Of a stretch of DNA of 64,000 nucleotides, positions 18,963 through 28,418 are shown piece by piece. The notes beneath the pieces were generated by a model. That model had not been told where the DNA came from and made no database searches. It was given only the letters and a program-made list of their open reading frames with translations. Positions within the stretch are counted from its first letter, which is position 1. Every line of letters starts with the position of its first letter. A program made the translations under genes and the position numbers. The stretch comes from Pectobacterium parmentieri (GTDB taxonomy: Bacteria; Pseudomonadota; Gammaproteobacteria; Enterobacterales; Enterobacteriaceae): assembly GCF_001742145.1 (NCBI RefSeq), contig NZ_CP015749.1, positions 744,001 through 808,000 of the forward strand, given 5' to 3'.

Positions 18963-21900
18963 TTACCGTTTCAGCAAACCGGAATCTCCCTTGTGCAATA
19001 ACAGGTAAACGGCTGGAATCACCAGCATTGACAGCAGGGGAGCGCTGACCATGCCGCCAATCATCGGTGCGGCGATCCGCTGCATGATTTCGGAGCCGCT
19101 ACCGCCGCCCCACATAATGGGGAGCAGCCCTGCCATAATGGTTGCCACGGTCATCATTTTCGGCCGCACGCGCAGAACGGCACCTTCGTGAATGGCATCC
19201 ATCAACTGTTGGCGCGAAAGTGCCTGACCAACCACACGGTGCTTTTCTACCGCATGGTTGAGGTACAGTAGCATGATGACGCCAAATTCGGCCGATACCC
19301 CCGCCAGTGCGATAAAGCCCACCGCACCGGCGACAGAAAGATTATAGTCAAGGAGATAGAGCAGCCAGACGCCACCTATTAGCGCGAAGGGTAACGTTGC
19401 CATAATCAGCAGTGCATCTTTGATGCGGTTGAAGGTGATATAGAGCAGCACGAAAATGATCAGCAGCGTGAAGGGGATGACGACCTTCATTTTCTCCGTG
19501 GCACGTTCCAGATACTCAAACTGCCCGGACCAGCTTAACGACACGCCTTCCGGTAGCGTGACTTGCTGGGCGACGGCTTGTTGCATGTCTTCAACGGCAG
19601 ATTTCAGATCGCGGCCGCGCAGATCGACATAAATCCAGTCCGACAGTCGACTGTTTTCGCTTTTCAACATGGGCGGCCCTTCGCTGACGCGAACATCGGC
19701 CAGCTCGGCCAGTGTGACTCTGCTACCATTGGCTGTCACGATGGGTAGGTCACGCAACTTTTGTAGCGAATCGCGTAATTCACGTGGGTAGCGGATATTG
19801 ATGGGGTAGCGCTGACGACCCTCAATGGTTTCACCAATGTTTTGCCCGCCAATTAGCGTAGCCACCACCGACTGCAGTTCCTCGACGGACACGCCGTAGC
19901 GTGCGGCACGCTGACGGTCGATATCAATATCGATATATCGCCCTCCGGCTAACCGTTCAGCCAGCGCAGACGTCACGCCTGGAACCTGTTTTACCACCTG
20001 CTCGATTTGCGCGGCAGTACGTTCGATATCCTCCAGATTATTGCCGTTAACCTTAATACCCACCGGACTTTTGATTCCGGTAGCCAGCATGTCCAGTCGG
20101 TTGCGGATCGGCGGCACCCACACGTTGGCAATACCCGGCAAGTTGACAGTGCGATCCAGCTCGGCAACCAGCGTGTCCATCGTCATACCCTCGCGCCATT
20201 GATCGCGTGGTTTCAGCCTGATCGTGCTTTCCAGCATGGTCAGCGGTGCTGGGTCAGTCGCCGTGTCGGCACGGCCTGCTTTGCCGAAGACCGACTCGAC
20301 TTCGGGTACTGTTTTAATTAACCTGTCCGTTTGTTGCAGCAGTCGGCCTGCTTCCCGTGCGGAGATGCCGGGCAGAGTAGAGGGCATATACAGTAGGTCG
20401 CCCTCATCTAGCGGCGGCATAAATTCGCTTCCCAAACGGCTGAGCGGAAATAGCGTCAGTAGCAGTAACAGACCAGAAACCAGCAGCGTGATTTTTGGGT
20501 AGCTCAATACCTTTTGTAGTACAGGATGATAGAGCGCGATCAGCCAACGGTTAATTGGATTCGCCTGCTCGTCCGGTATCTTTCCGCGAACGAAATACCC
20601 CATTAACACCGGCACCAACGTAATCCCTAATCCCGCAGCGACGGCCATGGCATAGGTTTTAGTAAAGGCCAGCGGTGAAAACATGCGGCCTTCCTGCGCC
20701 TCCAATGAGAACACAGGCACAAACGACAGCGTAATGATCAGCAGGCTGCAAAACAGCGCGGGGCCCACTTCCACCGCTGCTCGTTCTGCTAGCTGCCACC
20801 ACTCGTTATTCTGCGGCTGTTTTCCCGGGTTTTCATGTCGCCACTGTTCAATGACTTTATGCATGTTTTCTATCATTACGATGGCGGCATCCACCATTGC
20901 GCCGATGGCAATCGCGATACCGCCCAGTGACATGATGTTAGCGTTCACCCCCTGATAACGCATGATGATGAATGCCCCCAGAATCCCCAGCGGAAGGCTG
21001 ATGATCGCGACTAACGCTGAGCGGAAGTGAAACAGGAACAGGGCGCAGATGACCGCGACGACGGCAAATTCTTCCAGCAGTTTGAAGCTCAGCGTGTCGA
21101 TGGCGTGTTCAATCAGTTGTGAGCGATCGTAGGTTGGTACGATCTCCACGCCCGCAGGCAGGCTTTTTTGTATTTCCTGTAACCGCGCTTTGACGGCATG
21201 CAGCGTATTCAGCGCGTTTTTGCCATAGCGCATAACGATGATGCCGCCTGCTACTTCACCTTCACCGTTCAGTTCGGCGATACCACGCCGCATCTCCGGG
21301 CCTTCGCGAAGCGTTGCCACATCTTGCAATAGCACGGGAATGCCGTTGCGGGTGGTAATCACCACGTGGTTAAAGTCTTGTGCGGTTTTCAGATAACCGG
21401 TGGTGCGTACCATGTACTCGGCTTCACCCAACTCCAGCACCGAGCCACCGTTTTCCTGATTGGCTGCCTGAACGGCGCTCACAATCTGCTGGTGGGTGAT
21501 ACCCTGCGTCCTCATACGTTCTGGATCGACGACGATCTGATACTGTTTGACCATGCCGCCCACGCTGGCGACTTCTGCCACATCGGGCACGGTTTTCAGC
21601 TCATATTTCAGCAACCAGTCCTGAAAGCCGCGTAAATCGGCCAGACTGTATTTTCCGCTGCGATCGACCAGCGCGTACTCGTAAATCCAGCCGACGCCAG
21701 TGGCATCCGGGCCGAGCGAGGTTTTGGCCTCGGCAGGCAGGCTGGATTGCACCTGACTGAGATATTCCAGTACGCGGGAACGTGCCCAATAAGGATCGGT
21801 GCCATCTTCAAACAGCACATAGACGTAGGCATCGCCGAACATGGAGAAGCCCCGTACCGTTTTGGCACCCGGAACGGAAAGCATGGTGGTGGTTAATGGG

Positions 21901-22100
21901 TAGGTCACCTGATTTTCCACTACCTGCGGTGCTTTCCCCGGATAGCTAACGCGAATGATGACCTGAACATCAGACAGATCGGGTAGGGCATCCAGCGGCG
22001 TTTTTTGCAGAGAAAGCAGGCCCCACGCTGCCATGAACAGCGCAGCCAGTAAAACCAGCAGGCGGTTTTTAAGTGACCAGCGAATCACGTAGGCAATCAT
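18963..22100 (-). CDS. cusA: Copper/silver efflux RND pump CusA
   Basis: CusA is the inner-membrane proton-driven pump of the CusCBA system and expels Cu(I) and Ag(I) from periplasm and cytoplasm. The 1045 residues have the RND layout of two sets of six helices and two large periplasmic loops. The three Met of the E. coli metal site are all kept, in [21 protein letters not shown] and [10 protein letters not shown]. The proton-relay region [15 protein letters not shown] is in helix 4. Its ATG overlaps the cusB stop (ATGA). It is the last gene of the operon. Confidence 0.95.
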   Translation of the reverse strand: MIAYVIRWSLKNRLLVLLAALFMAAWGLLSLQKTPLDALPDLSDVQVIIRVSYPGKAPQVVENQVTYPLTTTMLSVPGAKTVRGFSMFGDAYVYVLFEDGTDPYWARSRVLEYLSQVQSSLPAEAKTSLGPDATGVGWIYEYALVDRSGKYSLADLRGFQDWLLKYELKTVPDVAEVASVGGMVKQYQIVVDPERMRTQGITHQQIVSAVQAANQENGGSVLELGEAEYMVRTTGYLKTAQDFNHVVITTRNGIPVLLQDVATLREGPEMRRGIAELNGEGEVAGGIIVMRYGKNALNTLHAVKARLQEIQKSLPAGVEIVPTYDRSQLIEHAIDTLSFKLLEEFAVVAVICALFLFHFRSALVAIISLPLGILGAFIIMRYQGVNANIMSLGGIAIAIGAMVDAAIVMIENMHKVIEQWRHENPGKQPQNNEWWQLAERAAVEVGPALFCSLLIITLSFVPVFSLEAQEGRMFSPLAFTKTYAMAVAAGLGITLVPVLMGYFVRGKIPDEQANPINRWLIALYHPVLQKVLSYPKITLLVSGLLLLLTLFPLSRLGSEFMPPLDEGDLLYMPSTLPGISAREAGRLLQQTDRLIKTVPEVESVFGKAGRADTATDPAPLTMLESTIRLKPRDQWREGMTMDTLVAELDRTVNLPGIANVWVPPIRNRLDMLATGIKSPVGIKVNGNNLEDIERTAAQIEQVVKQVPGVTSALAERLAGGRYIDIDIDRQRAARYGVSVEELQSVVATLIGGQNIGETIEGRQRYPINIRYPRELRDSLQKLRDLPIVTANGSRVTLAELADVRVSEGPPMLKSENSRLSDWIYVDLRGRDLKSAVEDMQQAVAQQVTLPEGVSLSWSGQFEYLERATEKMKVVIPFTLLIIFVLLYITFNRIKDALLIMATLPFALIGGVWLLYLLDYNLSVAGAVGFIALAGVSAEFGVIMLLYLNHAVEKHRVVGQALSRQQLMDAIHEGAVLRVRPKMMTVATIMAGLLPIMWGGGSGSEIMQRIAAPMIGGMVSAPLLSMLVIPAVYLLLHKGDSGLLKR

Positions 22101-23590
22101 GGATGACCTCCGTGTTCGGCATGCGGATTGTTAGCGGACAAAAAATGCAGAATGTGAATCCCGTTGTCATCCATAGTGAACTGGATGTTGACGGTACTGC
22201 CGACACCCACACCCTGTGGCAACCCTGACGACGGCAGCGTGAAATCCATCGTCATCGGTGACCAGTTGAGTGCCGGAACGGCTTCATGCTCAATGGTGAT
22301 CTGGTTGCTGTTTATCGCTTTGATCACTCCTTGCGTTTGATAGCCTGCGGGAGCTGTAGGTGTTGTTGATGCTTCAGCACCAAACTGCGGTAAGGCGCTG
22401 CGCAGGCTGGCTTCGGAGTCAATCAAGAACTGACCGGAGGTGACCACATTGTCGCCTTCTTTCAGTCCATCAATGATTTCCACCCAGTCGCCCATCGATG
22501 CGCCTGCAGTGATGTGACGTGGAGTAAAATGGCCGTTACCGTCGCTTAGCAAGACACGATTTTGGCTACCGCTGACCAACAAGGCCTCCTGCGGGATCGC
22601 CAGACGCGACTGTGCCTGAGCGTGAGAAAGCTGTACGGTCAGGTACATGCCGGGTTTAAGTTGCTGCTGCGGATTGTCGAGTATGACGCGTGCTTTTAAC
22701 GTGCGTGTGGCGCTATCCAATACGGGCAGCAGTTCGCTGATTTTGCCGCGGAAGGTTTTACCCGGCCAGGCGGCGCTGGTGGCACCGATATCGCTGCCGA
22801 TCGTTAACTGCGCGGCCTGCGTCTCGGGATAATCGACATCAATCCAAACCGGATTCAGGCTGGCAATCTCGAATAGCGGCTGAGCAGGGCTCAACTGCAT
22901 ACCCTGTCGCACCTCTAGTTTATTCACGTAGCCATCTTCTGGTGCGATAATCGCGATCCTATCCTGCGGTTTGCCGCTACGCTCGACTTGGAGAATAATC
23001 GCTTCCGGCATGAAGAGCAGCGCCAGGCGCTGGCGAGCCGATTGGGTCAGCATTTTGTCGCCCAGGTGCCGTACCGCCAGATATTCGTGCTGTGCCGCTG
23101 CCCAGGTTGGGTTCCACAATATGGCTAGCGTCTCGCCTTTCTTCACCTGTTGTTGCAGCGCGTTGACCGTGAGTTTCTCGACAATACCACCACTAGGTGC
23201 GACCAGCGTGTGCAATCCGCGTTCGTTGAGCGCGACGGTGCCGTAACCCGTGCTGCGGTCGGCAAGTTCGCGCATTTCTGCGCGGGCTGTGCGAACGCCA
23301 AGATTTTGCTGCTGCCGGGCGCTGACGGTGACTCCGCCGTCTTCCTGCACATCATCGGCATAGCGGGGAACCAATTCCATATCCATAAAGGGCGATTTTC
23401 CCGGTTTGTCGAACCGCTTATCTGGCACCATTGGGTCGTACCAATAGAGAACTGACCGTTCTGACTCTGTAGTAGGGGGGGAGAGTGATGTTTGCTGTTT
23501 ACCCACCAGATAGCCCACGCTACCCGCGCTGAGAATAGCCAGCGTAATCAGGCTAAACATCAGTGATTTTCTCATTACTGTTTTGCTCAT
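22097..23590 (-). CDS. cusB: CusB membrane-fusion protein with a fused C-terminal CusF domain
   Basis: CusB is the periplasmic adaptor between CusA and CusC. The 497 residues are about 90 longer than E. coli CusB. They show an N-terminal anchor (about 10-30), a heavy-metal-binding segment ([16 protein letters not shown], about 49-64), the lipoyl/barrel adaptor core, and an extra CusF-like domain at about 417-497. In that domain His435, Trp443, Met446 and Met448 keep exactly the spacing (8, 3, 2) of the Cu(I) site of E. coli CusF. The tail ends HAEHGGHP. I chose ATG 23590 because it overlaps the cusC stop (ATGA) and gives the usual start [11 protein letters not shown]. Confidence 0.93.
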   Translation of the reverse strand: MSKTVMRKSLMFSLITLAILSAGSVGYLVGKQQTSLSPPTTESERSVLYWYDPMVPDKRFDKPGKSPFMDMELVPRYADDVQEDGGVTVSARQQQNLGVRTARAEMRELADRSTGYGTVALNERGLHTLVAPSGGIVEKLTVNALQQQVKKGETLAILWNPTWAAAQHEYLAVRHLGDKMLTQSARQRLALLFMPEAIILQVERSGKPQDRIAIIAPEDGYVNKLEVRQGMQLSPAQPLFEIASLNPVWIDVDYPETQAAQLTIGSDIGATSAAWPGKTFRGKISELLPVLDSATRTLKARVILDNPQQQLKPGMYLTVQLSHAQAQSRLAIPQEALLVSGSQNRVLLSDGNGHFTPRHITAGASMGDWVEIIDGLKEGDNVVTSGQFLIDSEASLRSALPQFGAEASTTPTAPAGYQTQGVIKAINSNQITIEHEAVPALNWSPMTMDFTLPSSGLPQGVGVGSTVNIQFTMDDNGIHILHFLSANNPHAEHGGHP

Positions 23591-24846
23591 CGCGTAGGGT
23601 TTCCTTGTGGCGTCAGGTAGCGAATGGCGGCCCAATATTGAGCCATCTCCCGTGCGGTATCCTGAACGGCAATCCGGCTTTCGAGTAGCGCCCGGCGGGC
23701 GTCCAGTACGGCTGAAAGATTACTGCTGCCAGATTGATACTGAGCCTGAATCAGTTTGATACGCTGCTGTTGTAGCGGAAGAATCTCGTTATTCTGACGC
23801 TGCCAGCGTGACTGTGCGGCTTGATATTGGGCAATCAGCGTATCGAGCTGTGCCTGATGTTCTCGTTCGGTGAGCAAGACTTTGTCGCGCGCTTCCATAC
23901 TGCGCGATACATCTGCGGCGTAGTCTTTATCCTGACGTTTAGATTTGAACAGCGGCAGATCGACCGTCACCATCATGCCCGCCATATCGTCGTAATCATC
24001 TCCGCGTTTCGCGTAATAGACTTCAACATCAACATTGGGGATGGCGGCAACGGCTGACTGTGCCGAGCGGGCCTGAGCTAGTTCGGCTTCACGCTGTGCC
24101 TGTTGCATTTCGGGATGCTGATGAATGGCGTTGCCTAACACCTCCGGTGAGGCGGGCAAGCGTTCAAAGCGGGGCAGTTCGCCGTTCACATTGATGTCCG
24201 CGATACCGGTAAGCTGCACCAGTCTGGCGTGCGCGATACGGGTATCTCGCTCGGCATCGGCCAGTCTGTCCTGCATGGCCGCCAGCGTCAGACGCGCATC
24301 CAGTACACTACTGGCTTCGCTGCCTGCTGCCACACTCGCTTTTTGCGAGGCGATCTGCCGCTGACTTTCGTTGACCAGCACCGCGACCTCGCTCAACGCT
24401 TTGCGCGAGAGCGCCAGATCTAGCCATGCCTGCGCGGTTTCCCGTTGCAGGCGAGCACGGATACTTTCGCTATTACTTTGCAGCGCATCGGCTTCTACCC
24501 GAATAGCCTGCGCTTTGCTATCACGCTTACGGCTGCTGACATAGGTTTGCATGACACCGATACGCTGCATCGTCATGCCTTCTCGCGTGAGTCGGCTACC
24601 GTTGTTGCCGCCTAATGGCAGGTTTTCGACGCCAAATTTTAGTTTAGGGTCGGGAAGTTGTGTGGCGGAGTCAGCCATGTTCTGTAGCGCGTTAATCTGG
24701 TGTTGATTGGCTGACAGATCGGCGGAATAACGTTCCGCCGCCTGTAAAGCCTGATCAAGACTCAGATCTGCCGCAAAAACGGCGGCAGGCAGCCACAGCA
24801 ACATCGCCAGACACGCGCGCGCGGCGTCGTGTTTGGATACGTTCAT
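23587..24846 (-). CDS. cusC: CusC outer-membrane efflux channel
   Basis: CusC is the TolC-like outer-membrane duct of the copper/silver efflux system. The 419 residues begin with a signal peptide (about 1-25, ending AAVFA before ADLSLDQAL) and contain two long OEP repeats rich in Gln and Ala. Unlike E. coli CusC there is no lipobox cysteine at the cleavage site, so it is probably not a lipoprotein. It lies 12 bases after cusF and overlaps cusB by four bases. Confidence 0.9.
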   Translation of the reverse strand: MNVSKHDAARACLAMLLWLPAAVFAADLSLDQALQAAERYSADLSANQHQINALQNMADSATQLPDPKLKFGVENLPLGGNNGSRLTREGMTMQRIGVMQTYVSSRKRDSKAQAIRVEADALQSNSESIRARLQRETAQAWLDLALSRKALSEVAVLVNESQRQIASQKASVAAGSEASSVLDARLTLAAMQDRLADAERDTRIAHARLVQLTGIADINVNGELPRFERLPASPEVLGNAIHQHPEMQQAQREAELAQARSAQSAVAAIPNVDVEVYYAKRGDDYDDMAGMMVTVDLPLFKSKRQDKDYAADVSRSMEARDKVLLTEREHQAQLDTLIAQYQAAQSRWQRQNNEILPLQQQRIKLIQAQYQSGSSNLSAVLDARRALLESRIAVQDTAREMAQYWAAIRYLTPQGNPTR

Positions 24847-24858
24847 GATGTGCTCCGG

Positions 24859-25209
24859 TTAAGGCTGCTGTGGCGTAATCGCGGTCAGGGTATAGCCGCT
24901 ATCAGTTTGGATAAAACTGAACGTGACTGGCGTATTAACAGCGAGTGGCGTTATTTCGCTCGTTGATGGCAGTGTGAATGCCATTGTCATCGCTGGCCAT
25001 TTTAGGTCGGCAACCGGGGCGTGAGAGAGCGTGACGCTGTCGGCGTTCCACTGCTTAACAATCCCGGTAGTCTGATAAACGGCAGTCGCCGCAGGGGGAG
25101 TGGTATGCATCATCGCATGGTGCTGGTGGTCGTTTGCCCACACCGGGGAGATAAAAGAAGAAACGAAAAAAATCAGGCTGCTGATAATAGCCGAATAAGT
25201 GATACGCAT
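24859..25209 (-). CDS. cusF: Periplasmic copper/silver chaperone CusF
   Basis: CusF binds Cu(I) or Ag(I) in the periplasm and hands it to CusB. The 116-residue form from ATG 25209 has a signal peptide (about 1-25, ending SPVWA) and an OB-fold domain. The metal site is His63, Trp71, Met74 and Met76, spaced as in E. coli (H..W..M.M), with motif LKWPAMTMAFTL. The His/Met-rich stretch NDHQHHAMMH follows the signal peptide. A longer frame upstream lacks a signal-like start. It stands first before cusC here, whereas E. coli has cusCFBA. Confidence 0.92.
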   Translation of the reverse strand: MRITYSAIISSLIFFVSSFISPVWANDHQHHAMMHTTPPAATAVYQTTGIVKQWNADSVTLSHAPVADLKWPAMTMAFTLPSTSEITPLAVNTPVTFSFIQTDSGYTLTAITPQQP

Positions 25210-25284
25210 AGAAATAATCCCAATAAAAGTTATTGATAAACAAAAGTTTGCGCTCGATGGCGCAGGTGTTATCAATCGCTTGGG

Positions 25285-25737
25285 TTATTCTCTGAATCGG
25301 CAGAAGCGGATCTCAGCCGGAGGGCCAGCCGCAGGAGGAGAGAGCCAGGTATCGCATGACTGATTCAGTGTGACAGAGTGATCCGCTAACACCAGTTCGC
25401 TACTGACAGGCAACGCTAATAATGCCAGTGAGCCATTATCCTGCTTCACGCTATCCGGCACGCAGTGCTTTTCACACAGCGGCGTTTGCTGGTCCGTTGC
25501 GTAAGACGCTTTCGTCGCATGATGAGCGTGAGGCGATAAGGGTTGAGCATCACCCTGTTGCAGATGTGCTTGATGCTGGATCGCGGGGGATGCCTGACTG
25601 AGCGTCATGTCGCATTGATGACCTGCGATAGCTAATTGTGCATTCAGGAAAAGCCAGCACAGCGCCAATAGCCATCCCCACCTGCCTTTATGGCGCAGAT
25701 GATGGATGAATAGTGGAGACCGTGATGATGTGGACAT
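25285..25737 (-). CDS. Small secreted His/Cys-rich protein heading the cus operon
   Basis: I do not recognise a named family with certainty; it resembles small DUF2946-like proteins found beside copper genes. The 150 residues have a basic N-terminus, a hydrophobic signal-like segment (about 20-38, ending LAIAG) and a periplasmic part rich in His, Gln and Cys (HQCDM, HAHHATK, LCEKHCVPD). The C-terminus ends PPAEIRFCRFRE, a form seen in proteins of this kind. It is 75 bases upstream of cusF on the same strand and is likely the first gene of the operon. A role in metal binding is inferred from composition and position. Confidence 0.75.
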   Translation of the reverse strand: MSTSSRSPLFIHHLRHKGRWGWLLALCWLFLNAQLAIAGHQCDMTLSQASPAIQHQAHLQQGDAQPLSPHAHHATKASYATDQQTPLCEKHCVPDSVKQDNGSLALLALPVSSELVLADHSVTLNQSCDTWLSPPAAGPPAEIRFCRFRE

Positions 25738-25809
25738 TGCATTTCCTTTTTGGGCGTCATTGCAGTGTAAGCGTCTACGCTGGAAGGGGGCAAGCGGGGA
25801 ATGGCATAG

Positions 25810-25831
25810 TTTTGTAAAGTCGTTTTGTAAA
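25810..25831. promoter_or_regulatory. Direct repeat TTTTGTAAA x2 upstream of the cus operon
   Basis: TTTTGTAAA occurs at 25810-25818 and again at 25823-25831, a 13-base period. It is about 75-95 bases before the first gene of the copper operon. Tandem half-sites are typical of OmpR-type response regulators such as CusR. No cusRS genes are in the window and the classical CusR palindrome was not found, so this is a candidate only. Confidence 0.35.
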
Positions 25832-25888
25832 TTGACAGGTATCCACCTGCCAATGTTATCAATGAGTTAATTACATTTAATCGTTCGG

Positions 25889-26935
25889 TTACTGGATGAG
25901 GAACTGGTACGTGGTATCCGAGCGATAGATTTTCCCCGGCTTCAGCCAGCAGTCAGGCTGCGGCCAGTCTGGATGGTTCGGGCTATCAGGCAGGAATTCG
26001 CTTTCCAGCGCGACACCAGCATAGTTTTCATACTGGCCACCGTCCCGTGAGGGAGTTCCAGCCAGAAAGTTGCCGCTATAGAGTTGTAAGGCGGGGGCGC
26101 TGGTGAAAACGCTCATCAGCACGCGACCATCAGGTGACCATAGATTGGCCGCAGGGCTTTCGCTGGAACCACAGGTGCGATGCAATAAGTAGGCGTGATC
26201 GTAGCCGCCGACGGCCATTTGAACGCTGTCACGCAGGAAATCTTCTTCCAGCGTTTTCGGCTGGCGGAAATCCATTCCAGTAGCGTTTACCGGCGTCAGA
26301 TCGGCGTTGGGAATCCCCGCGCTATTGACCGGCAAATAATAGTCGGCAAACAGTTGCAACTGGTGCTTACGTACATCAGTCGGCGCGCCATCAAGGTTGA
26401 AATACGCATGGTTAGTCAGACAGACAGGGCAGGCTTTTTCTACCGTTGCCTGATACGATATTTCCAGCGAATTATGCTCGGTCAGTGCGTAGGTCACCTG
26501 TACGTTGAGATGTCCCGGATACCCTTGATCGCCATCTGGTGAGTGCAATTGGTAAGTAACTTGCGTCGCATCGTGACTGATAATTCGCCAACGGCGGGCA
26601 TGGAAACCTTCCGGGCCACCATGCAACTGGTGTTCATTCTGATTTGGAACCAGATGAAAGATTTCTGCCTCTCGGCTGAATGTGGCTTTGGCTATGCGGT
26701 TAGCATAGCGGCCAATTGATGCACCAAGATAAGCCGTCTGTTGCGGATACTGTTCGGGCGAGGCGCAGCCCAATAGCACTTCTCGCACCTCACCCTCTGA
26801 TAGAGGAAGTTCACAGGAAAGCCAGGTTGCCCCCCAGTCCATTAGGCAAACACGCATACCCGCCTGGTTCTGCAAGGTCGTTAATTGAAACGGCTGACCA
26901 TCTGGTGCCAGCGTGCCAAGATTTTCATTCAACAT
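25889..26935 (-). CDS. galM: Galactose mutarotase (aldose 1-epimerase)
   Basis: GalM interconverts the alpha and beta anomers of galactose, feeding the Leloir pathway. The 348 residues match the family, with the motifs NRIAKATF, QLHGGPEGFHARRW, the catalytic His in LTNHAYFNLDG and the catalytic Glu in GVALESEFLPDSPNH. The start MLNENLGTLAPDGQPF follows a GGAG sequence. On the same strand, 265 bases upstream, is galE; galT and galK, which lie between galE and galM in E. coli, are absent here, and a repeat element occupies the gap. Confidence 0.94.
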   Translation of the reverse strand: MLNENLGTLAPDGQPFQLTTLQNQAGMRVCLMDWGATWLSCELPLSEGEVREVLLGCASPEQYPQQTAYLGASIGRYANRIAKATFSREAEIFHLVPNQNEHQLHGGPEGFHARRWRIISHDATQVTYQLHSPDGDQGYPGHLNVQVTYALTEHNSLEISYQATVEKACPVCLTNHAYFNLDGAPTDVRKHQLQLFADYYLPVNSAGIPNADLTPVNATGMDFRQPKTLEEDFLRDSVQMAVGGYDHAYLLHRTCGSSESPAANLWSPDGRVLMSVFTSAPALQLYSGNFLAGTPSRDGGQYENYAGVALESEFLPDSPNHPDWPQPDCWLKPGKIYRSDTTYQFLIQ

Positions 26936-27019
26936 AACTTGCTCCTGTAGAGGCCCGACAAGATAGAGGGCGGCGATGTGCGTAATGTTGGGGAAGGTAA
27001 CAGAAATCAGTTCTGCTTA

Positions 27020-27162
27020 TACTCGCCATACTTCAAGTTGCGTGTGCGTGTGCGTTGGCTACGCTACTCGACCCACTTGCGTGGGCCTCGCTCTAAAGAG
27101 CCAACGCCCTGCGTTGTTTAAAACGTTAACGTTTTGTCCTGAAACTTGAATTATTTAAAGTA
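27020..27162. repeat. MITE-like intergenic repeat between galE and galM
   Basis: A 143-bp element with imperfect terminal inverted repeats: the left end TACTCGCCATACTTCAAGTT against the right end, whose complement reads TACTTTAAATAATTCAAGTT. Inside are a CCCAC-ttgc-GTGGG hairpin and a perfect 16-bp palindrome AAAACGTTAACGTTTT (27119-27134). The ends match, from memory, an intergenic repeat common in Pectobacterium, Serratia and Yersinia genomes. It has no open frame, so it would move only with help in trans. Confidence 0.75.
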
Positions 27163-27200
27163 GTTATCCCCTAATTCGTCACCGGGCATAAAAAACGCTG

Positions 27201-28220
27201 CTACGCCTCTTCGTATCCATTGGGATGGTTGGACTGCCAGCGCCAGGTGTCCTGCGCCATTTCTTTTAATGAGCGCGTGACTCGCCAGTTAAGATCTTTC
27301 GCTGCACGTCCGGCATCCGCCCAATAAGCAGGTAGATCGCCCTGACGGCGCGGAGCAAAATGGTGAGCCAGCGGTTTACCACAGGCTTGGCTAAAAGCTT
27401 CCACAACCTGTAATACACTGTAGCCTACGCCTGCTCCGAGGTTGTAAATGTGCACACCAGCACGATTTTGCAGGGTATTCATGGCGGCGATATGGCCGTC
27501 GGCCAGATCGACGACGTGGATGTAGTCTCGAACACCAGTACCATCAACGGTAGGGTAGTCATTACCGAAAATCGCCAGCGAGTCGCGACGCCCGACAGCA
27601 ACCTGAGCGATATACGGCATCAGATTATTGGGAATGCCCTGTGGATCTTCGCCCATCTCACCGGATGGATGTGCGCCAACTGGGTTGAAATAGCGCAACA
27701 GCGTAATACTCCATTCTGGCTCGGCATGCTGTAAGTCTTGCAGGATTTGCTCAACCATCAACTTGCTGCGGCCATAGGGGCTAGCGGGGTGTCCCGTTGG
27801 GAAACTTTCCTGATAAGGCGTGTGTGGTTGATCGCCATAGACGGTGGCGGAAGAGCTAAAAATCAGGTTTTTCACGCCCGCTTTCTTCATCGCCTCAACC
27901 AGCACGAGCGTACCGTTGACGTTATTGTCATAGTAACTCAGCGGTTCACGCACGGATTCCCCCACCGCTTTTAAGCCGGCAAAGTGGATGACGGAATCAA
28001 TAGAATGTTTAGCGAGAATATCGTCCAGCAGTGCGCTGTCGCGGATATCTCCTTGATAAAAAATGGGCGCTTTATCCGTTAAACGTGTAATGGTTTTAAC
28101 GACGCTAGCCTTGCTATTGCACAAGTTATCGAGGATGACGGGAGTGTGCCCGGCTGCCAGCAATTGTACACAAGTATGACTCCCTATGTAACCGCTACCA
28201 CCAGTGATGAGAACGTTCAT
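27201..28220 (-). CDS. galE: UDP-glucose 4-epimerase
   Basis: GalE interconverts UDP-galactose and UDP-glucose with bound NAD, for galactose use and for surface polysaccharide precursors. The 339 residues from ATG 28220 begin MNVLITGGSGYIGSHT, with the Rossmann glycine motif; the catalytic Ser-Tyr-Lys is seen in SSSATVYG and SPYGRSKLM. A longer frame adds 12 residues without family support. galM follows on the same strand, but galT and galK do not. This arrangement leaves open whether galactose is degraded or GalE serves mainly for polysaccharide synthesis. Confidence 0.97.
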   Translation of the reverse strand: MNVLITGGSGYIGSHTCVQLLAAGHTPVILDNLCNSKASVVKTITRLTDKAPIFYQGDIRDSALLDDILAKHSIDSVIHFAGLKAVGESVREPLSYYDNNVNGTLVLVEAMKKAGVKNLIFSSSATVYGDQPHTPYQESFPTGHPASPYGRSKLMVEQILQDLQHAEPEWSITLLRYFNPVGAHPSGEMGEDPQGIPNNLMPYIAQVAVGRRDSLAIFGNDYPTVDGTGVRDYIHVVDLADGHIAAMNTLQNRAGVHIYNLGAGVGYSVLQVVEAFSQACGKPLAHHFAPRRQGDLPAYWADAGRAAKDLNWRVTRSLKEMAQDTWRWQSNHPNGYEEA

Positions 28221-28418
28221 AATGACCTCTATTATCGCAATGTTGCAAAATAACATGGCTAGATACTGAAAAAGGTGATCTACAGCGAGAATCCGCCTCT
28301 GTTATCGATGGTTTTTTTACGAATAAACGTAGTGAAACGTAGGCTATAGTGTAAATGAGCCTGGTCTTCTACCCTACATTTTATTTTGTGGTAGCGTTAT
28401 CATCCCTGTTTTTAGGCA

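Noticed and set aside
25738..25888. CueR/MerR-type promoter for the copper operon (GCTGGAAGGGGGCAAGC)
   Set aside because: It has the look of a CueR half-site, but the dyad is incomplete and no matching -35/-10 with a 19-base spacer was seen.
28260..28418. GalR operator upstream of galE
   Set aside because: GTGAAACGTAG-like words are present, but no symmetric GTGNAANC-GNTTNCAC site.
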